This document shows, piece by piece, positions 6,857-13,012 of a DNA stretch of 32,307 nucleotides. Below the pieces are notes generated by a model that saw only the letters and a list, made by a program, of their open reading frames with translations, did no database searches and had not been told where the DNA came from. A program made the position numbers and the translations under genes. Numbering within the stretch: the first letter of the stretch is position 1; the number at the start of each line of letters is the position of its first letter. This DNA is from JALHNF01 sp031972295 (GTDB lineage Bacteria > Patescibacteriota > Minisyncoccia > Phycocordibacterales > UBA5272), in NCBI GenBank assembly GCA_031972295.1, contig DALYEZ010000008.1, forward strand, positions 1 to 32,307. The letters run 5' to 3'.

Positions 6857-6862
6857 AGTATA
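6857..6862 (-). promoter_or_regulatory. -10 element of the DUF2177 gene
   Basis: TATACT on the minus strand; predicted +1 at 6850, one base before the ATG. A TTGTTT upstream is spaced 15 bp, a weak -35 at best. Confidence 0.5.
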
Positions 6863-6875
6863 CACCCGTGAAAAC

Positions 6876-8153
6876 TTAAACAACTTTTTCTGTAAGCGCT
6901 TCACTTACTTTATTCATCTCCCCCGCTCCCAGAGTAATCACAAGAGAGTCATCAGAAAGATTTTTAAGTAATTCAAAATGATCCTCAACATACACTAGAG
7001 CATTCACACCTTTTTGCTGCAATGCGTAAACAAGGATTTCAGAAGATATGTCTTTTGTATCTTCTTCTCGAGCAGCATATATAGGTGCTACATAGACGGT
7101 GCTTGCATCATAAAAAGATTCTACGAAATCATTAAACAAAAGCTTCGTGCGTGAAAAAAGGTGTGGTTGAAAAAGAACGACTATTTTTTTATCGACGTAT
7201 TTCTCTTTGAAACCTTTTAAGGTTGCCTGTATTTCTGTGGGATGATGACCATAGTCATCAAAAACCATTGCACCAAGAGGTGTGAGACCTACATACTGCG
7301 AACGCCGCCATGTACCTGCAAATGTTTCTAAATACGTACGAGCATCGGAGTGCGCTACAGAAATAAGTTCTGCGACAGAGGCTGCGAGTCGCGCATTTTT
7401 TTTCATGTGATCTCCTGGAACAAGGAGATTGAAATCAAAAGATTTTCCCGATACATCTATCACCGTTCCACGAGCACAAGCAAGTACCTCTTCCATATAC
7501 GGCAGTGTGCGGTCAACGACAATAAAGCCATTCTCAGGAACTTTTTCAACAAATGTTTTGAAAGTGGCAACTAAATTTTCTATAGTCCCGTAATAATCAA
7601 GGTGATCGTTGTCTATGTTTGTTACTACTGCAAGCCATGGATCAATCTCAAGAAATGATTTTTTGTACTCACACGATTCAACAATAAACAATTCACTTTT
7701 TCCTGAAATAAAGTTTGTCCCATCCTTTGCAAGAAGACTGCCGACAATAACCGTTGGATCAACTCGTGCCTCACGAAGAATATGTGCAATCATCGCAGTG
7801 GTACTTGTTTTACCATGTGAACCTGCAATCGCGATTGTCTTCTTGTTTTTTGAAATCATTCCAAGACCTTGAGCGTAGGTAAAGGTTGGGATGCCAAGTT
7901 CTCGAGCACGGACAAGTTCAGGATCAGAGTCCGGAAGTGCGGCCGTATAAAAAATCTGCTCAATATCGCTTGTGATTAATTCTGGATGATGACCTATCGC
8001 AACAGCAATCCCTCCCTTTCCCAAAAGAGCGGTTATTTTTGATTCTGTTTGGTCTGTTCCTGAAACCACATATCCAAGATCTACAAAATATTGTGCCAAG
8101 GCAGAAAGTCCGATTCCTCCTATGCCGATGCAGTGTATTCTCCCCTTTTTCAT
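6876..8153 (-). CDS. murC: UDP-N-acetylmuramate--L-alanine ligase
   Basis: MurC adds L-alanine to UDP-MurNAc using ATP in cytoplasmic peptidoglycan synthesis. From the chosen start the 425-aa protein opens MKKGRIHCIGIGGIGLSALA (Rossmann-like UDP-binding GxGGxG), followed by the Mur ligase P-loop AGSHGKTSTT (near residue 105), VTNIDNDHLDYY, and the C-terminal domain with FDDYGHHPTEI and FQPHLFSRT. Length is slightly under the usual ~450-490. The open frame extends to a TTG at 8198, but homology begins at the ATG at 8153; an ATG at 8162 is also possible. The start abuts its own -10 region, and murC is divergent from infC. It indicates that peptidoglycan precursors are made, consistent with glmS. 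Confidence 0.96.
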   Translation of the reverse strand: MKKGRIHCIGIGGIGLSALAQYFVDLGYVVSGTDQTESKITALLGKGGIAVAIGHHPELITSDIEQIFYTAALPDSDPELVRARELGIPTFTYAQGLGMISKNKKTIAIAGSHGKTSTTAMIAHILREARVDPTVIVGSLLAKDGTNFISGKSELFIVESCEYKKSFLEIDPWLAVVTNIDNDHLDYYGTIENLVATFKTFVEKVPENGFIVVDRTLPYMEEVLACARGTVIDVSGKSFDFNLLVPGDHMKKNARLAASVAELISVAHSDARTYLETFAGTWRRSQYVGLTPLGAMVFDDYGHHPTEIQATLKGFKEKYVDKKIVVLFQPHLFSRTKLLFNDFVESFYDASTVYVAPIYAAREEDTKDISSEILVYALQQKGVNALVYVEDHFELLKNLSDDSLVITLGAGEMNKVSEALTEKVV

Positions 8154-8160
8154 ACTACTC

Positions 8161-8168
8161 ATTGTATA
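8161..8168 (-). promoter_or_regulatory. Putative -10 region of murC
   Basis: Overlapping candidates TACAAT (8166-8161) and TATACA (8168-8163) on the minus strand. The first puts +1 at 8154, one base before the ATG at 8153. No clear -35. It lies back-to-back with the infC promoter. Confidence 0.45.
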
Positions 8169-8190
8169 CGCAAATAAACGTATGGATATA

Positions 8191-8219
8191 TTGACCAAAA
8201 ATGACTTTCAGAGTATAGT
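8191..8219 (+). promoter_or_regulatory. Promoter of infC-rpmI-rplT
   Basis: -35 TTGACC (8191-8196), 17-bp spacer, -10 TATAGT (8214-8219). Predicted +1 about 8226, giving a short leader of ~28 nt to the TTG start. This leaves no room for an L20-type leader. Confidence 0.7.
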
Positions 8220-8253
8220 ACGTAGCACTTAGTAACCTATTTCGTTCACCACT

Positions 8254-8775
8254 TTGAAAGACAAAGACAAAACAAGAATTAATGAACAGATACGCGCTCG
8301 TGAAGTGCGAGTCATTGATCCGCAAGGTGGAAACTTGGGAGTTCTAAGTATCGAGGATGCGCTTGCGCGTGCTCGAGCATTACAGCTTGATCTTATTGAA
8401 GTAAGTCCTGGTGCCGTTCCTCCTATCGTAAAGATAACGGACTACGGTAAATATCAGTACGACACATCAAAAAAGCTCAAGGATGTAAAGGCAAAGGCAA
8501 AAGTTACCGAGACTAAAAGTCTCCAGGTAAAACTAGGGACAGGAGACAATGATCTTGAAATAAAAGCACGACAAGCATCAAAGTGGCTCAAAGAAGGCCA
8601 CCGAGTGCAGTTTGACCTTTATCTTCGGGGGCGAGAGAAATATCTTGAGGAAAACTTCCTCAAAGGACGACTCGAGCGAGTACTCATTCTCCTCACCGAA
8701 GACTACAAAATTGCTGAGCCGATCAAAAAAACTCCAAAAGGAGGATTCATGGTTACCATTGAACGAAAAAAATAG
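8254..8775 (+). CDS. infC: Translation initiation factor IF-3
   Basis: IF3 binds the 30S subunit, keeps it apart from 50S and checks start codon pairing. The 173-aa protein has the N-domain motif INEQIRAREVRVID..GGNLGVLS and IVKITDYGKYQYD, a Lys-rich linker, then the C-domain with KARQASKWLKEGHRVQFDL and MVTIERKK. The start is non-canonical: TTG at 8254, or an in-frame ATT at 8239; no in-frame ATG lies upstream within the transcript and no Shine-Dalgarno is visible. Rare start codons are typical of infC (AUU in E. coli) and permit autoregulation because IF3 rejects them. First gene of infC-rpmI-rplT, the classical order. Confidence 0.95.
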   Translation: MKDKDKTRINEQIRAREVRVIDPQGGNLGVLSIEDALARARALQLDLIEVSPGAVPPIVKITDYGKYQYDTSKKLKDVKAKAKVTETKSLQVKLGTGDNDLEIKARQASKWLKEGHRVQFDLYLRGREKYLEENFLKGRLERVLILLTEDYKIAEPIKKTPKGGFMVTIERKK

Positions 8776-8784
8776 GACACCCGT

Positions 8785-8976
8785 ATGAAAACAAACAAAT
8801 CATATACAAAACGACTAAAAGTAACGAAGAATGGTAAAATCCTTGGACGAGCGCCAGGCTTTAATCACTACAACGCGAAACAAAAACGAACAAAACAACT
8901 TGCTGGTAAAAAGCCTGTTGCCTTCCCTATGACATCTCGAGAAAAACGTCAGTTTCTCCCTGGACTCATAAAATAA
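8785..8976 (+). CDS. rpmI: Large ribosomal subunit protein bL35
   Basis: A 63-aa very basic protein. KTNKSYTKRLKVTKNGKI, FNHYNAKQKRTKQL and the C-terminal REKRQFLPGL match L35, a small 50S protein. It lies 9 nt after infC and 19 nt before rplT, as in most bacteria. A short AGGA about 8 nt upstream of the ATG is one of the few Shine-Dalgarno-like sites among the internal genes here. Confidence 0.95.
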   Translation: MKTNKSYTKRLKVTKNGKILGRAPGFNHYNAKQKRTKQLAGKKPVAFPMTSREKRQFLPGLIK

Positions 8977-8995
8977 CTTATCTTTTAATAACAAT

Positions 8996-9343
8996 ATGCC
9001 ACGAGTAAAAAAAGGAACCATTGGTGCAAAACGACGACGTTCAGTATTAAAAGCTGCGAAGGGATTTCGTAATGGACGAAGTACAAAAGAACGAGCAGCA
9101 AAAGTAGCGCTCACTAAAGCTGGAGCACATGCTTTTGCGCACCGAAAAGATAAGAAGAACGACTTCCGTCGACTCTGGAGCGTTCGACTCAATGCCGCTC
9201 TCCGAGAGAATGGCACAACATACAGTGCGTTCATTGGTGCAGCTAAAAAAGCAAACGTTCTCCTCAATCGAAAAATGCTTTCAGAAATTGCAGCAGAGTA
9301 TCCAGAACTTTTCAAAAAGATTATCGCTCAGGTAAAAAAATAA
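8996..9343 (+). CDS. rplT: Large ribosomal subunit protein bL20
   Basis: A 115-aa protein matching L20, which binds 23S rRNA early in 50S assembly: MPRVKKGTIGAKRRR, VLKAAKGFRNGRS, HRKDKKNDFRRLWSVRLNAA and LNRKMLSEIA. Length is usual (~117). It is the last gene of the operon and is followed by a strong hairpin terminator at 9355. No Shine-Dalgarno is seen in the AT-rich 19-nt gap, so translational coupling with rpmI or initiation at an unstructured start is likely. In several bacteria L20 represses this operon, but no L20 leader is present here. Confidence 0.97.
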   Translation: MPRVKKGTIGAKRRRSVLKAAKGFRNGRSTKERAAKVALTKAGAHAFAHRKDKKNDFRRLWSVRLNAALRENGTTYSAFIGAAKKANVLLNRKMLSEIAAEYPELFKKIIAQVKK

Positions 9344-9354
9344 ACCTCGGTTTT

Positions 9355-9393
9355 ATAAAAAGAAAATCCGCTAAACACGGATTTTCTTTTTAT
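9355..9393. terminator. Bidirectional terminator between rplT and the convergent LOG-like gene
   Basis: A perfect 16-bp stem (9355-9370 with 9378-9393), 7-nt loop, core AATCCG/CGGATT, flanked by A- and T-runs so that it works on both strands. The stop codon of the minus-strand gene (9396-9394) abuts it. Confidence 0.88.
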
Positions 9394-9969
9394 TTAAATA
9401 ACACCGGCGGCTATACGATCAATCTTAACAAGTTCGATTACTTTCTCAACCAAACGTTTTGGATCGGTATCAAAAACAATCTTTGGATTAGGACGATTCC
9501 CTTTTGCAATAATATTTTGAATGACTTCATCTGTCGCCCAATCACCCTGGAGAACTCCAATTGGTTTATTGTCTTCAAATGCAATCGTAAACTCGTGAAT
9601 GGTACCAATACGTCCGCAACCAATGAGTACTGCCTCGCATGAACGAATAAGGAGTAAGTCACGTCCTGGAAATCCGAACCCTGTGTAGACCACTAAATCC
9701 ATATAGTCAGGTGGAAGTTTATAGACATCCTTATGCTCTCGCACATTTGCAGCAGGAGAAAGTCCAATTGAAATACCGCCTTCTGACTTTGTCCCCATCG
9801 CTGCCCACAAAGGAAAGCCTGTCGTGGCACCTGTCACAAGTACTGCACCATGTCGTCCAATTTCACGACCAAGCTCAATAGCTTTCTCACGCGCATCAAT
9901 TCCACAGTGTCCGATGTCGGCTGCTCCTGAGACGCAAAGTACTATCGAGGTTTCTTTATGTATAGTCAT
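9394..9969 (-). CDS. LOG/SLOG-family nucleotide-binding protein
   Basis: A 191-aa Rossmann-like protein. It resembles the LOG / TIGR00725 group: an N-terminal glycine-containing strand region (VLCVSGAADIG), VLVTGATTGFP, and the key loop IGCGRIGTIHEFTIA near residues ~117-131, equivalent to the PGGxGTxxE motif that binds the nucleotide monophosphate phosphoribosyl group. Some LOG proteins release bases from nucleoside 5'-monophosphates; the altered motif (GCGRIGTIHEF) retains the acidic residue, so hydrolase activity is possible but unproven. It follows the beta-CASP gene by 8 nt, probably co-transcribed with it and the membrane protein upstream. No Shine-Dalgarno. Confidence 0.7.
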   Translation of the reverse strand: MTIHKETSIVLCVSGAADIGHCGIDAREKAIELGREIGRHGAVLVTGATTGFPLWAAMGTKSEGGISIGLSPAANVREHKDVYKLPPDYMDLVVYTGFGFPGRDLLLIRSCEAVLIGCGRIGTIHEFTIAFEDNKPIGVLQGDWATDEVIQNIIAKGNRPNPKIVFDTDPKRLVEKVIELVKIDRIAAGVI

Positions 9970-9977
9970 ATTTGTCT

Positions 9978-11360
9978 TTATTGTACCAGTGGGATGATTA
10001 CTTTGTCACCCTTATCCGGAACAGATGTCTCCACGTTGTAGGTATCCTTTATTCGTTGTGCAAGAAAGAGAGATGCTCGTAATTCACCTAAAATCACAAA
10101 CACTTTTTTAAGTCGACCCACCATTGGTTCAACAAAAGAAACAAGATCGTCGGAATCTTTGTGTGCTGAGTATCCTGTGAGCGTTTCTACTCGTGCCCGA
10201 ACTTCTACCTCAATACCAAATAATCGAACCATTTTTATACCATCCACTAAAAGGCGGGCTAATGTTCCTGGTGCTTGATAACCCACCACAAGGAGTGTTG
10301 CGTGTGGGTTATTAAGATAATTTTTTGCATGATGTACTACTCGCCCACCATTCATCATGCCAGCTCCTGCAATAATTATTTTTGGACCAGGAACTTCTTT
10401 AATTGCCTTTGACTCCTCACTATCACCAACCCGAATAAGACCTGGAAAATCAAAAATATCATCTGATTTCATTCGTTCTTGGACACTTTTATTAAGATAT
10501 TTTTTGTTTCGTTTAAAAACATCGGTGACTTTTATTGCAAGTGGTGAGTCGAGATATGTCGGCACCCGAGGAACCTCTTTGTTTTCCACCATATCGTTCA
10601 ACTCAAATAAAAGTTCCTGCGTTCGTTCGACTGAGAATGCTGGAATAATGAGAATTCCTTTTTCTTTCACAGTGCGAAGAATTATATCTTGCAACTTTTG
10701 CTTTCGTTCAAAATGCATTTCGTGATTTCTATCACCATACACACTTTCAATGAGAAGATAGTCAATATCACGCATAACCTCCGTGTCTGCCATAAGTGTT
10801 GAAGGTGTATTCCCAAGATCACCAGTAAACGCTATTTTTGTGCCCTTGTATGAAAAAATAACCATTGATGAGCCAAGAATATGTCCCGCATCGCGAAACG
10901 TTACTGTAAGTGGTTCTCCATCACAATCAAACATCATCGGCTCGTGATAATCTTTTGTATTCCAACGCGCAAGCGCATTGTCGACATCAGGCTGTAAATA
11001 GAGCGGTTCTTTTTGATCTTCCTCTGCTGCCCTGTTTACAATCTTCATGCTGTCAATCATTACAAGCTCACCTATTTCTTTTGTCGGTGGCGTTGAATAT
11101 ATCTGACCCCGAAAACCATCTTTCACCAATTTCCCAATTCTTCCCACGTGATCTAAGTGCCCATGCGTTACAAAGAGTACGTCAATAGAAGTTGGGTCAT
11201 ATGCAAATGGATTATGGTTTTGCTCATCGGCATATTTACTTCCCTGCTCAAGCCCACAGTCAACTAAAAACTTTTTATTTCCAAATTCAATTAAAAAATT
11301 AGAACCCGTCACTGATCGTGCACCACTTTCAAACGAAATAGTTACTTGTTTATTAGACAT
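9978..11360 (-). CDS. Metallo-beta-lactamase/beta-CASP RNase-like protein
   Basis: A 460-aa member of the RNA-processing MBL family (COG1236, YSH1/CPSF-like). Zinc ligands are intact: THGHLDH (HxHxDH at residues 66-71), GHILGS (third His) and TGDLG (Asp). The beta-CASP insertion follows, with SVYGDR, IIPAFSVERTQELL, DSPLA, GAGMMNGGRVVHH and GYSAHKD carrying the motif A-C residues. Ribonuclease activity is expected from the family; the substrate is unknown. Its ATG overlaps the stop region of the upstream membrane gene by 8 nt, indicating translational coupling, and the LOG-like gene follows closely. Confidence 0.88.
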   Translation of the reverse strand: MSNKQVTISFESGARSVTGSNFLIEFGNKKFLVDCGLEQGSKYADEQNHNPFAYDPTSIDVLFVTHGHLDHVGRIGKLVKDGFRGQIYSTPPTKEIGELVMIDSMKIVNRAAEEDQKEPLYLQPDVDNALARWNTKDYHEPMMFDCDGEPLTVTFRDAGHILGSSMVIFSYKGTKIAFTGDLGNTPSTLMADTEVMRDIDYLLIESVYGDRNHEMHFERKQKLQDIILRTVKEKGILIIPAFSVERTQELLFELNDMVENKEVPRVPTYLDSPLAIKVTDVFKRNKKYLNKSVQERMKSDDIFDFPGLIRVGDSEESKAIKEVPGPKIIIAGAGMMNGGRVVHHAKNYLNNPHATLLVVGYQAPGTLARLLVDGIKMVRLFGIEVEVRARVETLTGYSAHKDSDDLVSFVEPMVGRLKKVFVILGELRASLFLAQRIKDTYNVETSVPDKGDKVIIPLVQ

Positions 11361-11739
11361 ACCATTGTTTTTTGTAGGCTATATAAAATGCAACCATTCC
11401 CCCCACTAAATCATTTACAAGATCCGCCACAGTATCCTGCAAGCTGAAGTTTTCTAGATTAAATTCAAAGTTTAAATACAATTCAAACACTTCCCATAAG
11501 GCGCCACTAGCGAGTACGGACAAAAACACAAGAGCGCACGCAACTCTCAACTGCAAATTTTTAAAGAAAAATGAAATCACCATTACCGCACAGAGCCCAA
11601 CGGTAAATCCGCCAAAAAGATGCATAAATATATCGAGTGACGGATAAAAAAAGTACAAGTGACGCTCAAGCGCATACCAATGCAAAAAAGTCAGAAAGAA
11701 TAAAGACAAAAAGGTACTTCCGTAGAGAGCTTTAGACAT
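11353..11739 (-). CDS. Small polytopic membrane protein (YjdF/DUF2238-like)
   Basis: A 128-aa membrane protein with about four helices (residues ~8-25, 35-58, 66-83, 108-123). The patterns PSLDIFMHLFGGFTVG, ALWEVFEL and DTVADLVNDLVGG resemble the YjdF/DUF2238 family, with conserved acidic residues facing the membrane; VanZ-like proteins are an alternative. Function unknown. The ATG at 11739 coincides with the predicted +1 of an extended -10 promoter, so its mRNA is predicted to be leaderless. The upstream terminator and candidate structured RNA (11768-11923) could also control it by read-through. It overlaps the beta-CASP gene. Confidence 0.65.
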   Translation of the reverse strand: MSKALYGSTFLSLFFLTFLHWYALERHLYFFYPSLDIFMHLFGGFTVGLCAVMVISFFFKNLQLRVACALVFLSVLASGALWEVFELYLNFEFNLENFSLQDTVADLVNDLVGGMVAFYIAYKKQWYV

Positions 11740-11745
11740 GTAAGT

Positions 11746-11754
11746 ATTGTATCA
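11746..11754 (-). promoter_or_regulatory. Extended -10 promoter of the DUF2238-like gene
   Basis: TGA-TACAAT on the minus strand, six bases between the hexamer and the ATG at 11739, so +1 is predicted exactly at the A of ATG. Confidence 0.6.
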
Positions 11755-11764
11755 GAGTGATGAA

Positions 11765-11793
11765 ACAAAAAATACCACTCATTTCTGAGTGAT
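11765..11793 (-). terminator. Intrinsic terminator ending the candidate RNA
   Basis: An 8-bp stem with one G-T pair (11793-11786 with 11781-11774) and a GAAA loop, followed by ATTTTTTGTTT on the minus strand. Confidence 0.8.
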
Positions 11794-11923
11794 ATTTTTT
11801 ATAGGTGCCTACAGGTGTACCTGAACTAAAAAATTCAAGTGGGATCGCTCATATGTATGCCACGGCACACATGGATATTGCATTCCCGGACCAAGTGTTA
11901 AGAAAGATACACATGCGACACCT
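11768..11923 (-). ncRNA. Candidate structured small RNA (~155 nt), family unknown
   Basis: This unit has a good promoter (TTGACG-16-TATACT), predicted +1 at 11923 and the terminator at 11793. The 5' end AGGTGTC (11923-11917) can pair over 7 bp (one G-T) with GGCACCT (11809-11803) just before the terminator, closing a domain. Next, GTGTA near the 5' end pairs with TACAC near the 3' end. Inside are an 8-bp hairpin ATGTGTGC/GCATACAT with loop CGTG (about 11871-11852) and CTTGAA/TTCAGG. It contains no convincing ORF. It is either a stand-alone RNA or a leader with an attenuator for the gene at 11739. SRP, 6S and common riboswitch signatures were not recognised. Confidence 0.5.
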
Positions 11924-11929
11924 GTTTCC

Positions 11930-11957
11930 AGTATATCCTCTCCTATTCTTCCGTCAA
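11930..11957 (-). promoter_or_regulatory. Promoter of the candidate ~155-nt RNA
   Basis: -35 TTGACG (11957-11952), 16-bp spacer, -10 TATACT (11935-11930). The -35 lies within the last codons of the SRPBCC gene. Confidence 0.6.
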
Positions 11958-12383
11958 TATCTTCAGATTGTGTAGGAAATTTTTTGCTTCAAGCTCATTT
12001 ACCTTAATCATCGCACTCATCTTTACTCGCTCAAAAACATTCTCCGGCGGTTTATACGTAATAGTAAGCGTGATATGTGTCACCCCAACATCTTCTCGAA
12101 GCTCATAATTCCACTCACTCTCTGCATCACCAATGGTTCGCGCTGAATACATTTTTGGCGATTCAATTTGCTTTACTTCCCACACACCATCAAGCGTCAC
12201 CCCAAGCATTTTGTATTTGTAGTTATAAGTTGAACCTTCTTTAAGTGGAAGCTCTGAAATGTTGGTGTTCTCTATGGAGCCAGACATCGCCTTAGGTGTC
12301 TGCGTTGGATCAACAATAAAATCAAATACTTTTTGTATCGGAGCGTGAATGGTTTCGCTTACTTGTACAGTGAGGTGTTCCAT
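11943..12383 (-). CDS. SRPBCC-family (START/Bet v1-like) protein
   Basis: A 146-aa protein with the SRPBCC pattern: ETIHAPIQKVFDFIVDPTQT at the N-terminus, a beta-rich middle (GVWEVKQIESPKMYSARTIG) and a long C-terminal helix (~120-145). This helix-grip fold binds hydrophobic ligands in polyketide-cyclase-like and lipid-transport proteins; the ligand here is unknown. It starts 3 nt after ndk and is probably translated from the ndk mRNA without its own Shine-Dalgarno. The promoter of a candidate small RNA overlaps its 3' end. Confidence 0.75.
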   Translation of the reverse strand: MEHLTVQVSETIHAPIQKVFDFIVDPTQTPKAMSGSIENTNISELPLKEGSTYNYKYKMLGVTLDGVWEVKQIESPKMYSARTIGDAESEWNYELREDVGVTHITLTITYKPPENVFERVKMSAMIKVNELEAKNFLHNLKILTEE

Positions 12384-12386
12384 GGG

Positions 12387-12989
12387 TTATTCGAGAATAC
12401 CGTCGAGATTTACGTCGTAGAGAATTGCGTCTTGAATATGATTGTAGGAAATAATTTCATTTTCCTTAAACCAAATAGGGATTTCTCGCATCGCTTCTTC
12501 AGGACTTTCTGAACAGTGCGCGAGGTTACGCACTGCACGGGCATCAAAATTTGCCGCATCGTATGAATCCAAAGTAAGATCACCACGAATAGTACCCACG
12601 TCAGACGTTGTTGGTTCTGTACCCCCCACAAGTTTCGTTACTACTGCAACAGACTTATTTCCCTCAAACACAAGACAGATTGATGGTCCTGCCGTCATAT
12701 ATTTTGCAAGTGCACGCACAATGTCTTTACCATACTCAATTGCAGGCTTTGTTGGTTCAACACCGCGTGACTGCATATTTTCAACCACCTTTGCGCCTTT
12801 CTTTTCAAACCACACGTCATCCTTATTGTAGTGAGCAAAACATTGGTCTTCTGTAGCCACAACCATTTTCATGGCAACTGTTTTAAGTCCTGACTTTTCA
12901 AATCTGGAAAGGATATCTCCCACAAGTCCGCGCTGGATAGCGTCAGGTTTTAAAATTACAAACGTTCTTTCTTTTTTTGGGTGTGTCAT
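12387..12989 (-). CDS. ndk: Nucleoside diphosphate kinase (long form)
   Basis: Ndk equalises NDP and NTP pools using a phosphohistidine intermediate. The 200-aa protein has TFVILKPDAIQRGLVGDIL (Lys near residue 14), MTAGPSICLVFEG, GTIRGD and the active site RNLAHCSES with the catalytic His at residue 158. It is about 55 residues longer than the usual ~140-150, mainly through an insertion near residues 55-92 (around NKDDVWFEKKGAKVVENMQS) and a C-terminal extension ending in YDVNLDGILE. The active-site residues are kept, so activity is expected. The mRNA has a predicted 3-nt leader. Followed by the SRPBCC gene. Confidence 0.93.
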   Translation of the reverse strand: MTHPKKERTFVILKPDAIQRGLVGDILSRFEKSGLKTVAMKMVVATEDQCFAHYNKDDVWFEKKGAKVVENMQSRGVEPTKPAIEYGKDIVRALAKYMTAGPSICLVFEGNKSVAVVTKLVGGTEPTTSDVGTIRGDLTLDSYDAANFDARAVRNLAHCSESPEEAMREIPIWFKENEIISYNHIQDAILYDVNLDGILE

Positions 12990-12998
12990 ATAGGCCCC

Positions 12999-13007
12999 AG
13001 TATAGCA
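12999..13007 (-). promoter_or_regulatory. Extended -10 promoter of ndk
   Basis: TGC-TATACT on the minus strand; predicted +1 at 12992, three bases before the ATG at 12989. Confidence 0.6.
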
Positions 13008-13012
13008 AAAAG

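Noticed and set aside
8154..8198. TTG start extending MurC by 15 residues
   Set aside because: The extension runs through the promoter region, and MurC homology begins at the ATG at 8153.
8220..8253. L20 leader upstream of infC
   Set aside because: The transcript leader is only ~28 nt and has no pseudoknot-forming potential.
8815..9315. Long minus-strand ORF (166 aa) opposite rpmI-rplT
   Set aside because: It is antisense to two certain ribosomal protein genes and its composition mirrors their basic codons.
11768..11923. SRP RNA or 6S RNA as identity of the smaller candidate RNA
   Set aside because: GGTCCGGGAA is only superficially like the SRP core; the GGAAGG(A)AGC apical pattern is missing, and a 6S-like rod with central bubble does not form.
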